NCBI GenBank assembly: GCA_028277025.1
Contig: JAPYVG010000003.1
Coordinates: 62,001 to 126,000 of the forward strand
Length of the DNA: 64,000 nucleotides
Origin: Sulfolobaceae archaeon
GTDB lineage: Archaea; Thermoproteota; Thermoprotei_A; Sulfolobales; Sulfolobaceae
Direction: 5' to 3'
Shown one piece after another: positions 9,188-18,472 of this stretch. A model generated the notes under the pieces. The model ran no database searches, had not been told where the DNA came from, and worked only from the letters and a program-made list of their open reading frames with translations. Each line of letters starts with the position of its first letter. The stretch's first letter is position 1. The translations under genes were made by a program, and so were the position numbers.

Positions 9188-10295
9188 ACTGTAACACTCC
9201 TTGGTTTAGTAAATTAAGAATTTGACTTGGAACGTCAGACTCGTTTTCGTAGAACAATACTGGATGGGTTATTGGAGTCACACCAAATTGAGCAAGCTCA
9301 TTAACGTGATCTATTACAAATTCTAGAAACAGTAAGGATTCATTAAAGTTTGGTGTATTCTTAGGTATAGTTATGTACAAATACACGGGATTACCGTAAA
9401 TTCTAATAGTCTGCCCATTAACATTTATCTTATAGAAAAAGAAACTATACCAGTTGGTCTCGTTAGGATAATAACCAAAGCTTAGCCAGGGAGGTAATGT
9501 AAGGTATTCAAAGTCTTGTGATACGGCATACGACTTATAAGAGAAGACAAAGTCTAACTCACCAGCTTCCAGTGCTGGCACATAATCAGCCGTTGTAGGT
9601 GCGCTCTTAATATTTGGTTCTGCAAGATTTATGAAGTAGTCAAAACTATGATTAGCATACAAATAACCAGCCATTTTAAGTATTAACATCGCGTACAAAC
9701 CCTCTGGGTCTGAACTAGGATTTGAAATACCCAAAGAAAATTTAGTTGTTAACAAGTTGAAGAAGTTATACCAGTACTGTGTTTCGTTCGTCTTCATTGC
9801 CATTGTATAATTCCCGTAAAGTTCTTTCCAGTATGGGCTTTGCGTAGTATAGTTAGTGTAAACTATAGCCATTTGATCAGATATAAAGGCAATAGCCCAT
9901 CCTGGATTATTATTACCTTCTAACTCTACAGCTTGTAAATAAGCCACTGGAACAAAGACGTTAGCTTGCTGCCCTTGAGCTATTTCAGCAGCCAAACCGA
10001 AAGATCCGCCTGGAACAACTTTGACCGGAATACCGTACTGTTTTTCGAACTGCTGTGCAAGGTAATCAAATATAGCCTTATACGCTCCAGCTACATAAAC
10101 TATTATCGGTCCAGAGGAAGACGAGATAGAGGAAGTTGAGGTAGTTGATGAAGTTGTAGAAGTACTAGTCTTTGTTGTTGAAGAAGGATGGTAAATTAGA
10201 AGAGCCGCAATAGCAGCAATTACTATTACTGCTATAATTACTCCTACAATTACCTTAGTTGTTAAACCCCTTGTAGTTGTTTTGCTTACCTTCAT
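9162..10295 (-). CDS. ABC substrate-binding lipoprotein-like anchor protein, molybdate/tungstate family
   Basis: A 377-residue extracellular binding protein. After a short basic N-terminus comes one hydrophobic helix (about residues 15-35), a Ser/Thr-rich linker of about 30 residues typical of Sulfolobales surface proteins, then the periplasmic-binding fold starting VYVAGAYKAIFDYLA. The GGSFGLAAEIAQGQQANVF region and SNPSSDPEGLYAML resemble ModA/WtpA anion-binding loops. The substrate is probably molybdate or tungstate, which fits the molybdopterin genes 5 kb away, but this is inferred. Promoter ATATTTATAAATA lies just upstream. Confidence 0.8.
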   Translation of the reverse strand: MKVSKTTTRGLTTKVIVGVIIAVIVIAAIAALLIYHPSSTTKTSTSTTSSTTSTSSISSSSGPIIVYVAGAYKAIFDYLAQQFEKQYGIPVKVVPGGSFGLAAEIAQGQQANVFVPVAYLQAVELEGNNNPGWAIAFISDQMAIVYTNYTTQSPYWKELYGNYTMAMKTNETQYWYNFFNLLTTKFSLGISNPSSDPEGLYAMLILKMAGYLYANHSFDYFINLAEPNIKSAPTTADYVPALEAGELDFVFSYKSYAVSQDFEYLTLPPWLSFGYYPNETNWYSFFFYKINVNGQTIRIYGNPVYLYITIPKNTPNFNESLLFLEFVIDHVNELAQFGVTPITHPVLFYENESDVPSQILNLLNQGVLQYDGTFPSL

Positions 10296-10347
10296 TATGA
10301 ATAAACGGTTATATTCTTATTTATAAATATTTTTGTAAAGTCATAAA

Positions 10348-11523
10348 TTACTTACCTACTTCTAATAAATACACATTATTTACATTATTCCCGGTAAAGC
10401 CAGTATAAATAGTAGCATTAATCTTCTCTAAAAGTTCATAAGAGGAGTGAATTAAGATATATTTATCAACGTCAATATCTAATCCCCCTTCAACAATACA
10501 TCCAGCATATTCGCTATTACCGTCGATTCCGTCAGTAGCTATAGCATATAACTTTATCCCTTTATTTGCAAACTTCAAAAACCCTAAACAGACTTCCCCA
10601 TTTCTACCTCCTTTACCGCCTTTTCCTTCTATCTTAACTTCTGGTTCCCCACCAGCTAATATAATGCCTTTATCTCCGATCCTAAGAAGTGTATTCCCAA
10701 TCCCAGCTAAATTAGCGCCAAAAGAAAACGCATCGCCCCTAACCTCAGAACTAATTATCTTACCACCTAAATAAGATCTAAGCTTGATTAGTACTTCCTC
10801 TACATCAAGTATTTTAAAATTATAAACTGGAGCGCTTAGACTTTTAGGGGTTTCGATAAGATCTTCCCTTTTTAACTCTATTCCAATTTTCTTGAGGATT
10901 CTAATAGCATCGTCTACTGTAGTTGAATCGAGCACTGTAGGTCCACTACCTACAGCACTTAGATCTCCTCCCGGAACATCACTAATTATTAAGGAAACTA
11001 TTGGGGATTTAGAATAATTAGCTAACCACCCTCCCTTTATTTTAGATAAATGTTTTCTTACTACGTTAATCTCATTTATTGTCAGTCCAGATTTTACTAA
11101 TCGATCATTTAAAGACCTTAACTCTTCTAAAGGGATGTCAGTATACTCTAATAATGCGGACGCACCACCAGAAAGTAAAAAGAGTACTAAATCGTAATCT
11201 TCCTTCTTGAGTACCTCTACTACCCTTTCACCAGCTTTTAAACTCTTTTCAGAAATTTGCGGATGAGTAGACTGTAGTATCTCTACCCCTTCAAGTTTAT
11301 CATAAATTTCCGGTGTTATTACTATGCCTTTACTCACCTTTATCCTTTGAAGAAAAAATTTCGCCATTTTTATTGAAGACTTTCCGACTGCTAATAGCAA
11401 TAATCTGGAAAACTTAAACACGTTTCCCGCGACGTTTAACTCCCCTTGTTTCACCCTTATCTTTTCTTCTAAAACTTTGTAAGAATCTGAAAACTCTAGG
11501 ACTTTATTTACTATCTCGTTCAT
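10348..11523 (-). CDS. Glycerate 2-kinase (MOFRL family)
   Basis: ATP-dependent phosphorylation of D-glycerate to 2-phosphoglycerate, the entry to lower glycolysis in the non-phosphorylative branch of the Sulfolobales Entner-Doudoroff pathway. The 391-residue length and motifs match the class II (GckA/TtuD) fold: LLLAVGKSSIKMAKFF near the N-terminus, LFLLSGGASALLE, KHLSKIKGGWLA, ISDVPGGDLSAVGSGPTV, and the C-terminal MOFRL segment GKGGRNGEVCLGFL with YAIATDGIDGNSEYAG. It is last in a four-gene leftward operon and overlaps the preceding wHTH gene by ATGA. Confidence 0.93.
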   Translation of the reverse strand: MNEIVNKVLEFSDSYKVLEEKIRVKQGELNVAGNVFKFSRLLLLAVGKSSIKMAKFFLQRIKVSKGIVITPEIYDKLEGVEILQSTHPQISEKSLKAGERVVEVLKKEDYDLVLFLLSGGASALLEYTDIPLEELRSLNDRLVKSGLTINEINVVRKHLSKIKGGWLANYSKSPIVSLIISDVPGGDLSAVGSGPTVLDSTTVDDAIRILKKIGIELKREDLIETPKSLSAPVYNFKILDVEEVLIKLRSYLGGKIISSEVRGDAFSFGANLAGIGNTLLRIGDKGIILAGGEPEVKIEGKGGKGGRNGEVCLGFLKFANKGIKLYAIATDGIDGNSEYAGCIVEGGLDIDVDKYILIHSSYELLEKINATIYTGFTGNNVNNVYLLEVGK

Positions 11524-11867
11524 TCTTTCTCCTTCTTAAAAAATTCTTTATACAGTTCAGATGCAATCCTTTTACCTTGTTTTGTGAGATCGTAGTATAT
11601 ACCCTTAGGCTTATGGTCTAGTTCCTTAGCTTTCACCTTTAACCATGGTTTAACTGAGGAAGTAACACTTCTCTTTAAAGCCCCTTGAAATCTCTGCAAA
11701 AGACCCTTCTCCTCTAAATCCTTGCAGGCTTTCTCAATTTCATTTTCATCATATTTAGGAGCCCAACCTGATTCTCCAAGTAATCGTCTTGCCATATACC
11801 ACGGGTTATCTGGACCATATTTATAAATGTGTACCAGAATTTTCTTCTCTAACTCAGTTAATTCCAT
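11520..11867 (-). CDS. Winged-helix protein (DUF2250-like)
   Basis: A 115-residue protein starting [18 protein letters not shown], with a predicted winged helix in the first half (recognition segment around [17 protein letters not shown]) and a C-terminal [16 protein letters not shown] that looks like the end of a wing. The same architecture, twice, is seen in the protein at 58115. It overlaps both neighbours (14 bases with the DtxR-like gene, 4 with glycerate kinase). A transcription-regulatory role is likely but untested; its target is unknown. Confidence 0.65.
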   Translation of the reverse strand: MELTELEKKILVHIYKYGPDNPWYMARRLLGESGWAPKYDENEIEKACKDLEEKGLLQRFQGALKRSVTSSVKPWLKVKAKELDHKPKGIYYDLTKQGKRIASELYKEFFKKEKE

Positions 11868-12498
11868 TAACTAACACCTCATCCGCTAAAGCCTTGGGTA
11901 TCTCTTTCAGACTACCGTTAACTTCAATTTCATATTTATCTTGATTTTTATTTATTAATTTCACTCTAATACCCGGAACCAACCCATATTGGCCAGCTAG
12001 GGCTAGAACCCATTCCTCCTCCCTTATGATCATAACAACTTTGTAATCTTTGTTAATTTGAGCTTCTGAAAGGACAATACCTTTTACTTTCCCCCTACCC
12101 GGTATCGGATGACCATGAGGACAAGTAGTTGGCCTATTTAATATTTCATCTATTTTATCTAAAACATCCTCCGGCCAAATATGTTCTAATTTATGAGCCA
12201 ACTCATGAGCCCTAATCCAATCAAGCCCTAATATATCTGTTAATAGCCTTTCTGAAAGTCTGTGAGAGCGAATTAATTTCTCAGCAAGCCTTCTCCCTTC
12301 TTCCGTAAGCTCAATTTTTCTATTCCCCCTCTTTATAAGTCCCAATTTCTCAAGCTTCGAAATAGCCTTACTTATAGTACCGGGGGAGATTCGAAAGATC
12401 TCGATTAAATCTGATACCCTCGCATGACCCTTTATCTCTTCCAGCTCATAAATCTCTTTTAGGTAATTCTCAAGGGGTTCTGAAAGCTCACTCCCCAT
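11854..12498 (-). CDS. DtxR/MntR-family metal-dependent regulator
   Basis: A 214-residue regulator of the iron/manganese repressor family. Residues 1-70 form the winged helix ([21 protein letters not shown]). The dimerisation/metal domain follows, with [18 protein letters not shown] and [11 protein letters not shown], which supply the usual His, Glu and Cys metal ligands. A C-terminal SH3/FeoA-like domain starts near residue 145. It presumably senses divalent metal and represses uptake genes. The start codon overlaps the stop of the small upstream gene as TAATG. Confidence 0.85.
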   Translation of the reverse strand: MGSELSEPLENYLKEIYELEEIKGHARVSDLIEIFRISPGTISKAISKLEKLGLIKRGNRKIELTEEGRRLAEKLIRSHRLSERLLTDILGLDWIRAHELAHKLEHIWPEDVLDKIDEILNRPTTCPHGHPIPGRGKVKGIVLSEAQINKDYKVVMIIREEEWVLALAGQYGLVPGIRVKLINKNQDKYEIEVNGSLKEIPKALADEVLVNGIN

Positions 12499-12749
12499 TA
12501 TTTCACAATAATTTTTGTCCTAACTGTTTGTATTAACCTTTCCGCATCTTCCTCTTTTACATAAACGGAAACCTCAGCCAAAAACTTTCCCTCATACCCT
12601 TGGCTTTTTAAATAATCCTTAGCTTTCCTTAGTACATCATCAATTGCGGAAGAAACATGCTCGTAATAATCACTACTCAATTGTAAGGAGTCAACTTCAA
12701 TTACCGCATGATACTTTTTCTTTTCTTCATTTACCATCATGTTTTTCAT
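12498..12749 (-). CDS. Small hypothetical protein
   Basis: An 83-residue acidic/basic alpha-beta protein, first gene of the leftward operon with DtxR-like regulator, winged-helix protein and glycerate kinase. TTTTAATTTAATAA about 27 bases upstream fits a leaderless start at ATG 12749; an internal ATGATG three codons later is an alternative. The pattern [27 protein letters not shown] has alternating strands and helix, and there are no cysteines or membrane segments. Not recognised. Confidence 0.6.
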   Translation of the reverse strand: MKNMMVNEEKKKYHAVIEVDSLQLSSDYYEHVSSAIDDVLRKAKDYLKSQGYEGKFLAEVSVYVKEEDAERLIQTVRTKIIVK

Positions 12750-12850
12750 AAAAGTGACTCTCTGTTATTAAATTAAAATTTAAGGTTTTATTTTCGTATC
12801 GGATAGGTTAAAAGGAAAAAATATTTATTACCATTACGTTATATTTATTG

Positions 12851-13276
12851 ATGTTTAAGGTTATTTTTAAACTTTATAACAATGGTAAAATTACAAATTC
12901 AATCAGAAATTTTACTAAAGCTGGATTTATACCAATTTATTTTAGAAGAGATGGTAAAATGGAAGAATATGTAACACTCTATAACAGTAATGATATAAAT
13001 GAAGTTAAAGAGGCGATAGTTGATGTTGCTTACTTATTTTCTAGGGAAGGAAAGTATGGAGGATACGATTTCGCAAAAATATATAAAATTGATGATAAGT
13101 ATTGGGGTAAAATAGCGGGGAGCTCATTGGGTGCGTTTTTAGGCTATCAGCTTGCTGGAATAGCTGGAATGTTATTAGGACTTATTGGAGGAATACTTTT
13201 AGGTGAGTTAGTAGATATTGAATTAGGAGAAACTTTAGTGGGGTTAATGGCTTGGCCAATACAGTTAACCAGTTAA
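12851..13276 (+). CDS. Hypothetical protein with C-terminal glycine-zipper membrane segment
   Basis: A 141-residue protein with an N-terminal soluble part of about 85 residues (FKVIFKLYNNGKITNSIRNF...) and a C-terminal glycine-rich hydrophobic stretch spanning residues 98-135, with GxxxG spacing such as GSSLGAFLGYQLAG and GLIGGILLG. Glycine zippers drive helix packing and oligomerisation in membranes. ATG 12851 is chosen; AATATTTATT sits about 27 bases upstream. The next gene starts inside its 3' end. Not recognised as a named family. Confidence 0.6.
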   Translation: MFKVIFKLYNNGKITNSIRNFTKAGFIPIYFRRDGKMEEYVTLYNSNDINEVKEAIVDVAYLFSREGKYGGYDFAKIYKIDDKYWGKIAGSSLGAFLGYQLAGIAGMLLGLIGGILLGELVDIELGETLVGLMAWPIQLTS

Positions 13277-13662
13277 CAAAAAGGGGAATAAACCTCATTG
13301 TAGGGGTTCTAATGTTTATAACTTCATTTTTCCTAGTCATTAAAGTCCATGCTTCAATATTCGATATAATGTACACTTTTAACCCATATCCTTTCTATTT
13401 CCTAGGCTTCATATTAGGTGGGGAAAGAATATTTTATGCAATAAGTGGGAGTTCTAAGCTATTTAACCTCATAACAGGTAGTGGAGGAGAATACTCATCA
13501 TTAACACAATTTGCCATATTCTTAATGGTATTGGGTTTAGGAATATACATTGTAATCTACACAGTAGCCTTTACTATTCCTATGATAATGATGATGAATG
13601 CCCTAAACGGATTAAGTTACTTATTCTATTCGTTAGTAATCTTTAAGGCTTGGCACATGTAA
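13252..13662 (+). CDS. Hypothetical membrane protein
   Basis: A 136-residue protein beginning at TTG 13252 inside the preceding gene (25-base overlap), so the two are probably co-translated. Three or four hydrophobic segments are visible: LIVGVLMFITSFFLVI, a Phe/Tyr-rich FYFLGFILGG, and IFLMVLGLGIYIVIYTVAF through the C-terminus. No known transporter motif. The 3' end overlaps the convergent methyltransferase gene by 20 bases. Function unknown. Confidence 0.55.
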   Translation: MANTVNQLTKRGINLIVGVLMFITSFFLVIKVHASIFDIMYTFNPYPFYFLGFILGGERIFYAISGSSKLFNLITGSGGEYSSLTQFAIFLMVLGLGIYIVIYTVAFTIPMIMMMNALNGLSYLFYSLVIFKAWHM

Positions 13663-14359
13663 ATAAAGTCCACGCACCCATCTTTTTGTAATTAATCTCC
13701 TCAAATCCGATCTCCCTAAATAGCTTTATATAATAATCGGTACTGTAGAGTTCAATCTTCCACCATTTAGCCAATAATCTACTTATTGAGTTATTATTTG
13801 TAAGTATGATAGATACGAATCTGCCTTTATGCTTCAAAATTCTAAAGATCTCTTTTAGTGCTGAAAGTTTGGAAGGTAACATATGAATAACGAGTAACGC
13901 TGAGACTGCATCAGCTACCTCGCTTTGTAAAGGAATAGACCTCACATCAGCCCTTACTGGAATTACCTTATTTCTCTTCTTCGACAGAATTTTTAGGAAT
14001 TTGAAAGAAATGTCCATACCTATACATACCTCGCAGTTAACATAGTCAAACACTTTACCAGTTCCAGTACCTACATCTACAACAACATTACCGTTAAGAT
14101 AATTGCTTATATTTCTCAAAACGCCCGAATAAGAAACGTGAGAAGTCAAAAGAAAACCTAAAGGAGCCCAAAGAGGCTCGTAAATGGGGGCTATTGTTTC
14201 GAGTAATTTATCCCCTTCCACCTCTTGGTCTTGCAGAAAGTTTATAATACCATCAATTTCTTTAAACTCATGACCTTTTTCACATTTCCATTTACTGACG
14301 AAACGCGAACCGTCAATAGGGCATCTAAAGATGTCTAACATTAACTCCATTTCTCCCAT
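13643..14359 (-). CDS. SAM-dependent methyltransferase with N-terminal zinc ribbon-like segment
   Basis: A 238-residue class I methyltransferase. The N-terminus has CPIDGSRFVSKWKCEKGHEF, a partial zinc-ribbon like that of Trm112-type or RrmA-type enzymes. Then motif I VVVDVGTGTGKVF, the acidic loop GMDISFKFL and motif IV region VSALLVIHML. The zinc segment plus UbiE-like core resembles 23S rRNA guanine methyltransferases, but substrate assignment is not secure. It lies seven bases after the CBS-domain gene and is in the same leftward operon as mobB. Confidence 0.75.
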   Translation of the reverse strand: MGEMELMLDIFRCPIDGSRFVSKWKCEKGHEFKEIDGIINFLQDQEVEGDKLLETIAPIYEPLWAPLGFLLTSHVSYSGVLRNISNYLNGNVVVDVGTGTGKVFDYVNCEVCIGMDISFKFLKILSKKRNKVIPVRADVRSIPLQSEVADAVSALLVIHMLPSKLSALKEIFRILKHKGRFVSIILTNNNSISRLLAKWWKIELYSTDYYIKLFREIGFEEINYKKMGAWTLFTCAKP

Positions 14360-14366
14360 TGCGTTA

Positions 14367-15089
14367 TTATCTAATTAATTTTTTTAAAGCATATTCTAAT
14401 AAATCTTTTAAAGTTACTATTTGTCTTTCGTCTACTATAACACTTCCTATATCCCTCTTCATTAGTTCGGTAACAACGTCATAGATTTTATCGTCTGGTG
14501 AGACATTAAATACGTTAATAACCATTATTTTAGAAACATCATCGTTGTTTAAATCTAGTTCTAAATATCTATAAACTATATCTCTGGCAGAAATTATACC
14601 GTATAGAGTGTCCTCGTATACTGGTAAATGTCGTATTTTGTGATTTAGCATTAATGATATCGCAGTCCTAATCTTTGTATATCTCTCGACGCTTATCGCC
14701 TTTTTAGCGATACTAGTTATTGTATCATCACTCCTAGACCAGTCAATGAGCCTTATTAAATCTTTATAAGTTACTATATACCTAACCTTCTCGGTATCTA
14801 TTATTATATTGTCAGTATTTTTTGATAGCATTTCTTTTATAAACACTTTAATATCGAAATTTTTCATAATTATTGGCTCCCTTAGTACTGCATATTTTAA
14901 CTTAGTTTCCACAGTGTTGTTAAGAATGTGATGAAGTACTTCGTCCACAGTTAATACTCCTAAAATCTTTTTATTCTGACTATTATCAACCACTACGATT
15001 CTCCTAACGTTATTTTGTTTCATAAAAGATATTGCATCTGTTACAAAGGCTTCACAATCTAACTCTATTGCCTCACGAAATTGAAGCAA
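14367..15089 (-). CDS. Four-CBS-domain protein
   Basis: The 240 residues consist of four consecutive CBS motifs forming two Bateman modules: FMKQNNVRRIVVVD, IVTYKDLIRLIDW, LMLNHKIRHLPVYEDTLYGI, and the last with DIGSVIVDE. CBS pairs bind adenosine nucleotides or SAM and act as energy sensors. No catalytic domain is attached, so it should regulate a partner in trans. It overlaps mobB by 17 bases and precedes the methyltransferase gene, which suggests one operon. Confidence 0.85.
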   Translation of the reverse strand: MLQFREAIELDCEAFVTDAISFMKQNNVRRIVVVDNSQNKKILGVLTVDEVLHHILNNTVETKLKYAVLREPIIMKNFDIKVFIKEMLSKNTDNIIIDTEKVRYIVTYKDLIRLIDWSRSDDTITSIAKKAISVERYTKIRTAISLMLNHKIRHLPVYEDTLYGIISARDIVYRYLELDLNNDDVSKIMVINVFNVSPDDKIYDVVTELMKRDIGSVIVDERQIVTLKDLLEYALKKLIR

Positions 15090-15570
15090 TCTTAACTTCC
15101 CTAATATTAAGCGTATTTAATAAGTTATATAATAGCCTAACTTTTACGTCATTAATGTTAAGCTCCCCTAAATTTGAAATGAGTTTAACACCGTTCAATT
15201 TCCTACATTCTTTAACGAGAGAAATTAATCTTTTAACGTCTTCCTCAACATTACTCACCTCTATCCTCTTATCAGTGAGATTAAGCTCTTTAAACCCCTC
15301 AATTATTACGACATCTACAGGGAGTAGATTAACTATGTCTTTAACATCTGCCTTGAAGAAAAGGGTGCATTTAGAATCTAAGAATGAAACTATATCAGCA
15401 CCAGCGTTCCAAAACCTATAAGTATCCTTACCTTGTAAATCTAATTCGTGATGAGAGTGTTTAATGACACCGACAGTATATCCCATAGATTTAATTATTG
15501 GAATTGCCCTTTCAATCACACTGGTCTTACCTACATCCTTCTTACCAACAACTTGTATAATGCAAGACAT
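15073..15570 (-). CDS. mobB: Molybdopterin-guanine dinucleotide biosynthesis adapter MobB
   Basis: A 165-residue P-loop GTPase-like adapter that assists attachment of GMP to molybdopterin. The Walker A is GKKDVGKTSVIE near residue 9, then GVIKHSHHELDLQGKDTYRF, the hallmark MobB histidine-rich segment, and VVIIEGFKEL for Walker B. It is divergent from moeA with only 33 bases between start codons, so the promoters overlap. CBS and methyltransferase genes follow in the same direction. Confidence 0.9.
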   Translation of the reverse strand: MSCIIQVVGKKDVGKTSVIERAIPIIKSMGYTVGVIKHSHHELDLQGKDTYRFWNAGADIVSFLDSKCTLFFKADVKDIVNLLPVDVVIIEGFKELNLTDKRIEVSNVEEDVKRLISLVKECRKLNGVKLISNLGELNINDVKVRLLYNLLNTLNIREVKIASIS

Positions 15571-15603
15571 TATTTTATACTACTCGTACATATTATTAAA
15601 TGA

Positions 15604-16755
15604 ATGCTTATCCCATTAGAAGAAGCAGAAAAAATAATTGAAAACACTGAATTTAAGAAAGCCAATATAGAAGAAGTTCAAATATTAGAAGCTGTGGGGA
15701 AAGTAGTCGGAGAAGACGTTATTTCTCAGAAAAATGTACCAGAGACAAACCTATCAGCAATGGACGGTTTCGCATTCAACTTAAAAGACTACGAAAAATA
15801 TGGAAGGCTGAAAATAGTAGGAAAATTATACCCCTCGAGTAAGGAGATTCCAGAACTAAAAGAGGGTGAAGCTTACTACGTAACTACAGGTGGTCCAATA
15901 CCTAAGGGAGCAAATACTGTAGCAAGAATTGAAGCGAGCAAAATAGTTGGGGATTACGTAGAGTTTTCTGAACAGCTTTACGAGGGAAAGGATATAAAGT
16001 TTCTTGGAGAGGACATCAAACAAGGAGAAGTAATAATAGAAAAAGGAGAGATATTAACACCCTACCATTTAGGATTACTTACCATACAAGGAATAAATAC
16101 GATTAAAGTCCTATCCATAAGGTGTTGTATAATCGCCTCTGGCGATGAATTAAAGCCTTATGGAAATATACCGGACTCAATATCACCTATATTATTAAAA
16201 ATCATGGAAAAATTCGGAAAACCAACATATTTGGGGGTAGTTAGGGACGTAAAAGAAGAAATTGAAAACAAACTTAGGGAAGCAACAAACACTTGCGATT
16301 ATATCATTTTAATTGGGGGATCGTCTAAAGGTGATAAAGACTACTCAAAGAAAGTCATTAGGGAATTAGGTAAATTACTATTTGAGGGAGTTAACGTTAA
16401 CGTAATTAAGCACGGGGGTGTAGGGGTGATTGATAACAAACCGATAATAAACTTGCCCGGTCAAGTGGTGTCTGCCGTAACAGTATTTCATCAACACGGT
16501 CTTCATATAATCTCAAGAATGATAAATAAAGAAGTAAGAAAATATGAAAGTTATTTACTGAGTGAAGATGTCGATGTAAAGCACAAAATGGATTCGGTCT
16601 ATATGTTTAAAACTTATGGCGTGTATGCAAAACCTTTAAGGTGGGGTACAGGGCTATATAGCGATTTATCTAAGGCTAATGGTTTCTCAATACTTAAAAG
16701 AGGAGTAAGTTACAAAAAAGGAGAATATGTCAACTTACAAAAATTCGTATTTTGA
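15604..16755 (+). CDS. moeA: Molybdopterin molybdenumtransferase MoeA
   Basis: Inserts molybdate (or tungstate) into adenylated molybdopterin. The 383-residue protein has the conserved LSAMDGFAF, VTTGGPIPKGANTV and the later INLPGQVVSA; a GGSSKGDKD segment sits in the molybdopterin-binding domain. It starts a rightward run moeA-mobA-methyltransferase-dph6-amidohydrolase with overlapping or closely spaced genes. The neighbouring molybdate/tungstate-type binding protein at 9162 could supply the metal. Confidence 0.93.
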   Translation: MLIPLEEAEKIIENTEFKKANIEEVQILEAVGKVVGEDVISQKNVPETNLSAMDGFAFNLKDYEKYGRLKIVGKLYPSSKEIPELKEGEAYYVTTGGPIPKGANTVARIEASKIVGDYVEFSEQLYEGKDIKFLGEDIKQGEVIIEKGEILTPYHLGLLTIQGINTIKVLSIRCCIIASGDELKPYGNIPDSISPILLKIMEKFGKPTYLGVVRDVKEEIENKLREATNTCDYIILIGGSSKGDKDYSKKVIRELGKLLFEGVNVNVIKHGGVGVIDNKPIINLPGQVVSAVTVFHQHGLHIISRMINKEVRKYESYLLSEDVDVKHKMDSVYMFKTYGVYAKPLRWGTGLYSDLSKANGFSILKRGVSYKKGEYVNLQKFVF

Positions 16756-17326
16756 TGTAATAATTCTTGCCGGGGGAGAATCAAAAAGATTCGGAGAAGA
16801 TAAATGCGATCATGAACTAGATTGCAAAACCTTTCTCCAGAGAATCGTAGATCAGTTCGCCAATCCCATCATTGTAACTAACAAGAAAAGATTAACTCTA
16901 AATAAAGGGATTCAAATAATAGATAACTTTAGGTTAGGTCCCCTTAAAGGTCTAGAGTTAGGTCTGGAATTAGTTAGAGCTGAAAAGTTCTTTTTGACAG
17001 GCTGTGATTTCCCTTTTATCAAATACGATTTAGCTAAATATTTATGTGATAAACTAGATGATTTCGACATTGTTTTGGTGGATAATGGTGAGCTTCAACC
17101 ACTATTAGCATGTTACAAAACACTTTTCGTCAAAGAGAAGATTAGATATGCTAAGAGGTTACTCGACCTTGTAAACTTAGCTAAGAGAGTTTATATAGTG
17201 GGTACTTTTGAACTCAAACTTAATGGCTTCCCACTATATATATTAAAAAACGTTAATATGTGGACTGATCTAGAACCTAAGAACGAAAAAATAACTTTTA
17301 GTAAACTACTTATAAACTCCCCTTGA
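16727..17326 (+). CDS. mobA: Molybdenum cofactor guanylyltransferase MobA-like
   Basis: A 199-residue nucleotidyltransferase that transfers GMP to molybdopterin. The N-terminal [13 protein letters not shown] is the nucleotide-binding LAGG-x-SxRxG-x-DK motif, and LTGCDFPF carries the metal-binding aspartate. The middle [13 protein letters not shown] is the usual MobA substrate loop. It overlaps moeA by 29 bases in another frame, so translation is probably coupled. Moderately divergent MobA homologues with CTP specificity exist, but mobB next door favours MGD synthesis. Confidence 0.88.
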   Translation: MSTYKNSYFDVIILAGGESKRFGEDKCDHELDCKTFLQRIVDQFANPIIVTNKKRLTLNKGIQIIDNFRLGPLKGLELGLELVRAEKFFLTGCDFPFIKYDLAKYLCDKLDDFDIVLVDNGELQPLLACYKTLFVKEKIRYAKRLLDLVNLAKRVYIVGTFELKLNGFPLYILKNVNMWTDLEPKNEKITFSKLLINSP

Positions 17327-17339
17327 GAGTATTCAGTAT

Positions 17340-17807
17340 ATGATAGTACCATTCGTACCAACACCAGATGAAGTCGCAAGAGAAATGCTTAAATGCGCTG
17401 AGGCTGGAAAACAAGACATAGTTCTGGATTTAGGTGCTGGAGTAGGGAAAATATTGAAGATAGCTAAAGAGGAGTTTAACGTTAAGTTAGCAATAGGAGT
17501 TGAGATTGATAAAAAGTTATGCAAGGAGGCATATTTTGATAATAGTAGAGAAATAGAAATAATATGCGGGGACTTATTAACTTTAGCCCCAATATTATTA
17601 CCTAGGGCTGACGTACTTGTGTCGTATTTATCAACTAGGGCTAATGAGTTACTTGAACCTTATATTATCCAATATGGTAAAAAGGGTATGCGAGTAATTT
17701 CTCATGACTTTCAATATGAACATTTAAAGTTAATTAAAGTAAAAAGAGTGAAAGCAATGGGAATACTAGGCTACACTGACCACACAATATATTGTTACCA
17801 ACTATGA
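17340..17807 (+). CDS. aKMT-like protein-lysine methyltransferase
   Basis: A 155-residue class I SAM methyltransferase without extra domains. The start [17 protein letters not shown], motif [20 protein letters not shown], the RVISHDFQ strand and the C-terminal TDHTIYCY follow the pattern of the small Sulfolobus protein-lysine methyltransferase aKMT that modifies chromatin and many cellular proteins. It is more divergent than expected for the orthologue (for example GAG rather than GCG in motif I), so a paralogue is likely. It sits between mobA and dph6, and its stop overlaps the next ATG. Confidence 0.7.
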   Translation: MIVPFVPTPDEVAREMLKCAEAGKQDIVLDLGAGVGKILKIAKEEFNVKLAIGVEIDKKLCKEAYFDNSREIEIICGDLLTLAPILLPRADVLVSYLSTRANELLEPYIIQYGKKGMRVISHDFQYEHLKLIKVKRVKAMGILGYTDHTIYCYQL

Positions 17808-18472
17808 AGGTTTGTGTATTATATTCTGGCGGAAAAGATAGCACTTATTCTTTACACTGGGCAGTATTTAAAGGATTTGAGGTAATTTGCCTTATTACAC
17901 TCCTCCCAAAAAGAGAAGACTCGTGGATGTTTCAAGTACCTAACGTAGAACTAACAAAATATCAAGCTGAAGTACTAGGAATACCGCTTATTCAAAAGGA
18001 GACCAGTGGAGAGAAGGATAAGGAATTAAACGACTTAAAAGAAGCCTTTAAAGAAGCAAAAAGAAACGGGGCTGAGGGAATAATAACTGGGGCACTCCTA
18101 TCAGACTATCAGAGATTAAATATAAACTTGATGGCAGAGGAGGTGGGGCTGAAAACATACTCGCCGTTGTGGAGAAAAGATCAAAAGGAGTATTTAAGGG
18201 AATTGGTCAAAGAAGGGTTTAAATTTATAATAACATCAGCTTCAGCTTACGGTTTCCCCTTCGAACTTGTTGGTAAAATAATTGACGAGAAAGACATAGA
18301 AAGAATTATAGTTGCCTCTGAAAAATATGGTTTTAATCCAGCCTTTGAGGGTGGGGAAGCAGAAACTTTTGTAGTTTATGCCCCCCTTTTCAAGAGGGAA
18401 TTAAAGGTTGAAGGTTATAAAAAGAAATTAGGCGAATACGAGTGGAGGTTCATAATAACACGTATACTTTAA
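17804..18472 (+). CDS. Diphthine-ammonia ligase Dph6 (PP-loop ATPase)
   Basis: Final step of diphthamide formation on elongation factor 2: ATP-dependent amidation of diphthine. The PP-loop [13 protein letters not shown] is at the N-terminus and the family-specific [15 protein letters not shown] near the C-terminus is the characteristic Dph6/MJ0570 signature. About 222 residues from ATG 17804, which overlaps the preceding stop as ATGA; a TTG four codons earlier is less likely. The amidohydrolase gene begins inside its 3' end. Confidence 0.88.
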   Translation: MKVCVLYSGGKDSTYSLHWAVFKGFEVICLITLLPKREDSWMFQVPNVELTKYQAEVLGIPLIQKETSGEKDKELNDLKEAFKEAKRNGAEGIITGALLSDYQRLNINLMAEEVGLKTYSPLWRKDQKEYLRELVKEGFKFIITSASAYGFPFELVGKIIDEKDIERIIVASEKYGFNPAFEGGEAETFVVYAPLFKRELKVEGYKKKLGEYEWRFIITRIL

